A stretch of DNA of 8,115 nt from contig JANLGB010000018.1 of the NCBI GenBank assembly GCA_024653405.1, forward strand, positions 9,706 through 17,820, written 5' to 3'. Position 1 is the stretch's first letter. Each line of letters begins with the position of its first letter. Origin of the DNA: Candidatus Saccharicenans sp. Its GTDB lineage: Bacteria > Acidobacteriota > Aminicenantia > Aminicenantales > Saccharicenantaceae. Positions 5,781 to 8,115 of this stretch are shown one piece after another. The translations under genes were made by a program, and so were the position numbers. The notes beneath the pieces are model-generated. The model did no database searches. It saw only the letters and a list, made by a program, of their open reading frames with translations, and was not told the DNA's origin.

Positions 5781-7151
5781 ATGGATAAATTTCCGGGATT
5801 AAACCTCGAGCTTAAGGAAGTTGCCCGCCAGCTGAGCCAGGTGGCCCTGGGCTCAGTGCAGCCAGTGCGCCTGGTGGGGGAGAATGTCCGCCGTGATGGA
5901 GACACTCTAACCGTGGGCGGACAGAAATTTAAACTAACTGAATTTGAAAAAATTAGCCTGATTAGCTTCGGTAAGGCCGGAGTCCCGCTGGCCGAAGCTT
6001 TGCTGCCGATGATTGAGGATAGGTTGGACGCAGCGGTGATAACCGGCAGCCAGGATTTCGGGCAGCGGGGCCAGCTCTTTTATTTCCCGGCGGCCCACCC
6101 GCTGCCCGACGACTGGAGTCTTAAGGCCGGGCAGAAAGCTTATGAGCTGGCCCTGTCTTTAACTGAGAAAGACCTGTTGTTGGTGTTGATCTCTGGGGGT
6201 GGTTCAGCCCATCTGTGCCTGCCGGAAGAAGGAGTCAGCCTGGAAGATAAAAGACAGATAACCGGGCTGCTGCTGAAAGCCGGGGCCGACATCAAGGAAT
6301 TGAACACGGTCAGGAAACACCTTTCTCGTATCAAAGGTGGCCGGTTGGCCAGGGCGGCCTGGCCGGCCCGAGTGGTCAACTTGATTGTTTCTGATGTCAT
6401 CGGCAATGACCTGGAAAGCATCGCTTCGGGCCCAACCTGGCACGATTCCACCACTTTTACCCAGGCGGTAGCTGTCCTTGAGAAGCATGCCTTGTGGCCG
6501 GTCTGCCCCGAAAGTATCAAGTTGGTGCTGGAAGAAGGGCGGGCGGGATTGAGAGAGGAGACCGTCAAAAAAGGCGACCGGGTGCTGGAAAAAGTTCGGT
6601 CGTTCATAATCGGTGATAATCTGACAGCCCTGTATGCGGCCAAGGAGGCGGCCAGGCAATTTGGGCTGGAAACTATCATCCTGACCTCGGAAGACAAGGG
6701 TGAGGCCAGGGAAGCAGCTCATAATTACCTGGGCAAGCTTCAGGAATTCAGCCGCAAGGTACGGGAACAGAAGCGGGCCTTCTGCCTGCTGGCGGGCGGA
6801 GAGCTGACAGTGACAGTTAAAGGGCGAGGTCAGGGCGGCCGCAACACCGAATTTGTCCTGGCCAGTCTGGTAGAAATCCTCGGCCGGGAACAGGATTTCG
6901 AGGGCTTTGACTGGCTGGTGATGAGCCTGGCCACCGACGGCCGGGATGGCCCTACTGATTCAGCCGGAGCCTGGATCGGCCCGGAAAGCCTGGCAAGGGT
7001 CAGGCGGCTAACCCTTTCCCCGTCATCCTATCTTGAAAATAACGATTCCTACAGCTTTTTTGAGCAGGCCGGGGGGTTGCTCAAGACCGGACCGACCGGA
7101 ACCAATGTCATGGACCTGAGACTGTTTCTCCTGGCCCCACTCCCGGAGTAA
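5781..7151 (+). CDS. gckA: Glycerate 2-kinase, MOFRL family (GckA type, DUF4147)
   Basis: ATP-dependent kinase of the DUF4147/MOFRL family, converting D-glycerate to 2-phosphoglycerate and feeding lower glycolysis, serine or sugar-acid metabolism in the cytoplasm. Length (456 aa) fits the family. The N-terminal DUF4147 domain (about 8-250) has SFGKAG, an AAHPLPD motif, LISGGGSA (nucleotide-binding glycine loop), NTVRKHLSRIKGGRLA and SDVIGNDLESIASGPT. A linker with IIGDN follows. The C-terminal MOFRL domain (about 330-450) has LLAGGELTV, GRGQGGRNTEFVLAS, ATDGRDGPTDSAGA and a closing NDSYSFF...TGPTGTNVMDLRL. All motifs look intact, so it should be active. The start is the only reasonable ATG. 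It is divergent from the envelope cluster and no other glycerate-pathway gene is in the window, so its pathway role cannot be set from context. Family assignment is firm; substrate is by family knowledge. Confidence 0.94.
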   Translation: MDKFPGLNLELKEVARQLSQVALGSVQPVRLVGENVRRDGDTLTVGGQKFKLTEFEKISLISFGKAGVPLAEALLPMIEDRLDAAVITGSQDFGQRGQLFYFPAAHPLPDDWSLKAGQKAYELALSLTEKDLLLVLISGGGSAHLCLPEEGVSLEDKRQITGLLLKAGADIKELNTVRKHLSRIKGGRLARAAWPARVVNLIVSDVIGNDLESIASGPTWHDSTTFTQAVAVLEKHALWPVCPESIKLVLEEGRAGLREETVKKGDRVLEKVRSFIIGDNLTALYAAKEAARQFGLETIILTSEDKGEAREAAHNYLGKLQEFSRKVREQKRAFCLLAGGELTVTVKGRGQGGRNTEFVLASLVEILGREQDFEGFDWLVMSLATDGRDGPTDSAGAWIGPESLARVRRLTLSPSSYLENNDSYSFFEQAGGLLKTGPTGTNVMDLRLFLLAPLPE

Positions 7152-7177
7152 GACTGAGGCCAGAGTTTGGCCAAAAG

Positions 7178-7207
7178 TTGAAATCTGACCTCGAAAGGTA
7201 TCATAAT
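7178..7207 (+). promoter_or_regulatory. Sigma70-like promoter for the small downstream gene
   Basis: TTGAAA (7178-7183, five of six matches to TTGACA) and CATAAT (7202-7207, five of six to TATAAT) are separated by 18 bp. Transcription would begin near 7214. This argues that the TTG at 7178, which could be read as a start codon of the next gene, is part of a -35 box. Confidence 0.55.
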
Positions 7208-7228
7208 AGAAACATGGAGATGGGAAAG

Positions 7229-7693
7229 ATGAAGGAAGAAAAGTGGATGAAAGAACTCAACCGCTATTTTGAAGACCTCAGGATCATCGAAAAGTGCCAG
7301 CAGGAAACCCGCGATCATTTTGATCAATTCTGCGAGTTCATCGTGGAGCCAGCCTTTGAAGCTCTGGAACAGGCCCTGGAGCCTAAGGGAATCAAGGTGA
7401 AGTACGAGCGGCGCAAGTATAATTTCATCCACCTTCAGATAAACTTCCCTGATAGCAAAATTGACAACTTTCATTACACTATAGTCCTGCCCACAAATTC
7501 TATAGAGCTCAGGCTGCTGTTAAAGACTGCCGGGCGAAAGAACAAAAAGGCGCCGCTGGTAGCAAGGGAAAGGCCATTCTTGCCGGAAGTGAAACCGGAA
7601 GACATCCTGAAACTGGGCAAGGAAGATGTAATCGTTGATATAATTCAGAAACTCAAAAAATTCAATTACGCAGCTCGGACCAGTCCGGATTGA
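7229..7693 (+). CDS. Hypothetical cytoplasmic protein
   Basis: I do not recognise this protein. From the ATG at 7229 it has 154 residues, no signal peptide and no membrane segment, and is strongly charged. It begins with an amphipathic helical part (KELNRYFEDLRIIEKCQQE, then HFDQFCEFIVEPAFEALEQALE), followed by alternating beta-like strands (IKVKYERRKYNFIHLQINF; FHYTIVLP; SIELRLLLKT), a basic loop (GRKNKKAP) and a C-terminal helix (EDVIVDIIQKLKKFNY). The helix-then-strand layout suggests a small alpha/beta domain. The frame is open back to a TTG at 7178 and has ATGs at 7214, 7229 and 7247. The promoter at 7178-7207 excludes the TTG. The 7229 start has GGAG nine bases upstream; 7247 has AGGA ten bases upstream; 7214 would be leaderless. 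It converges on the redoxin gene with 18 bp between stops. Confidence 0.75.
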   Translation: MKEEKWMKELNRYFEDLRIIEKCQQETRDHFDQFCEFIVEPAFEALEQALEPKGIKVKYERRKYNFIHLQINFPDSKIDNFHYTIVLPTNSIELRLLLKTAGRKNKKAPLVARERPFLPEVKPEDILKLGKEDVIVDIIQKLKKFNYAARTSPD

Positions 7694-7711
7694 TAAGGCC
7701 TCAGTGCCGGC

Positions 7712-8115
7712 TCAGAGCTTTTTCTGCCCGATCATTTCCAGGATTTTGAGCAGGTATTCGTATTCTGGGCGGTCAAGGGTATTCTGGCTGATGTACTTGA
7801 AGCGCAGGATTCCCTGGGCGTCGATCAGGTAGACCGCCGGAATGTTCTGCTCTACCTGGCTTCCGCCCCAGGAAGTGGTGAACAGGCCAAGACCAGAGGA
7901 GACCTGGTGGTCGGCGTCTATGAGGACGGGGAAGGGCAAGGGAATATTATCTGGACTGACCATGAAATCCTTGGGAAAAATCCGGCGATAGCGCTCGACT
8001 GACTGTTTCCCCTTTTCATCCAACTGATTCAGGTTTTCAGGATATTTCCAGTTCTTGATTTTGGCCATCTGCTCGGGCAGGCTTTCCAGCCAGAGCTTGA
8101 CCGTGTCGCGGGGGT
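7712..8115 (-). CDS. Redoxin / AhpC-TSA-like thioredoxin-fold protein, 5'-truncated
   Basis: C-terminal part of a peroxiredoxin-like or redoxin protein, likely acting in thiol-dependent peroxide reduction or disulfide chemistry. The frame is open to the right edge; the Met at 8068 is internal, with PRDTVKLWLESLPEQ read upstream of it. Typical features are LPFPVLIDADHQVSSGLGL (strand and loop seen in AhpC/BCP-type proteins) and PAVYLIDAQGILRFKYIS, including the cis-Pro region before the YLID strand, then a final helix. The visible 133 or so residues contain no cysteine. The peroxidatic Cys is expected further upstream, outside the window, so activity cannot be judged. About 30-35 residues (PENLNQLDEKGKQSVERYRRI region) between the WLESL helix and the PFPVLID strand look longer than in common AhpC or BCP proteins. 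The subfamily is undecided. Confidence 0.8.
   Translation of the reverse strand, partial: PRDTVKLWLESLPEQMAKIKNWKYPENLNQLDEKGKQSVERYRRIFPKDFMVSPDNIPLPFPVLIDADHQVSSGLGLFTTSWGGSQVEQNIPAVYLIDAQGILRFKYISQNTLDRPEYEYLLKILEMIGQKKL

Noticed and set aside
6140..6722. Two overlapping minus-strand open frames inside the glycerate kinase gene
   Set aside because: Both are shadows of a kinase gene with intact motifs throughout.
7158..7172. Possible terminator hairpin GGCCA-GAGTT-TGGCC after the glycerate kinase gene
   Set aside because: The stem is only 5 bp and no T-run follows on either strand; it is too weak to call a terminator.
8066..8068. ATG at 8068 as the start of the redoxin gene
   Set aside because: The same frame continues upstream to the window edge with protein-like sequence (PRDTVKLWLESLPEQ), and the thioredoxin fold would be incomplete from this Met.

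Overview
The window carries eight protein-coding genes, two of them cut by the window edges, and no RNA genes, mobile elements or CRISPR arrays that I can see. The gene set indicates a diderm (Gram-negative-type) bacterium: a SurA-like periplasmic folding factor, an EnvC-type LytM protein, a lipoprotein with a clear lipobox, and an envelope S41 protein and YibQ-type protein that each have one N-terminal membrane segment. Moderately high GC, heavy use of GCC (Ala) and CTG (Leu) codons, and a pyruvoyl-dependent arginine decarboxylase in a bacterium would suit an uncultured lineage such as Aminicenantes or another Acidobacteriota-like group. That placement is inference from style and gene content, not proof.

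Layout: (i) 1-782 (+), the C-terminal part of a SurA/PpiC-type peptidyl-prolyl isomerase, starting inside a perfect inverted repeat that lies exactly on the window edge. (ii) 815-1958 (-), a two-gene unit of an unrecognised lipoprotein followed by pyruvoyl-dependent arginine decarboxylase, with an extended -10 promoter and a hairpin over the ribosome binding site in front. (iii) 2069-5718 (-), a three-gene envelope cluster: EnvC-like protein, S41/CtpA-like protein and divergent polysaccharide deacetylase (YibQ family). The last two overlap by one base. (iv) 5781-7151 (+), a MOFRL-type glycerate 2-kinase divergent from envC. (v) about 7229-7693 (+), an unrecognised soluble protein with a good sigma70-like promoter. 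(vi) 7712-8115 (-), the C-terminal part of a redoxin (AhpC/TSA-like) protein running off the right edge.

The most interesting point is in the envelope cluster. The S41 family member keeps the fold signatures and aligns without gaps to the catalytic stretch of CtpA/Prc, but the nucleophilic Ser is Gly298 and the general-base Lys is Met323. It should therefore be a pseudoprotease. It sits directly downstream of an EnvC-like protein whose LytM domain has also lost most zinc ligands, as is known for EnvC itself. Two catalytically dead enzymes plus a YibQ-type deacetylase homologue suggest a scaffolding or regulatory module for septal peptidoglycan hydrolysis rather than a set of hydrolases. This reading is inference.
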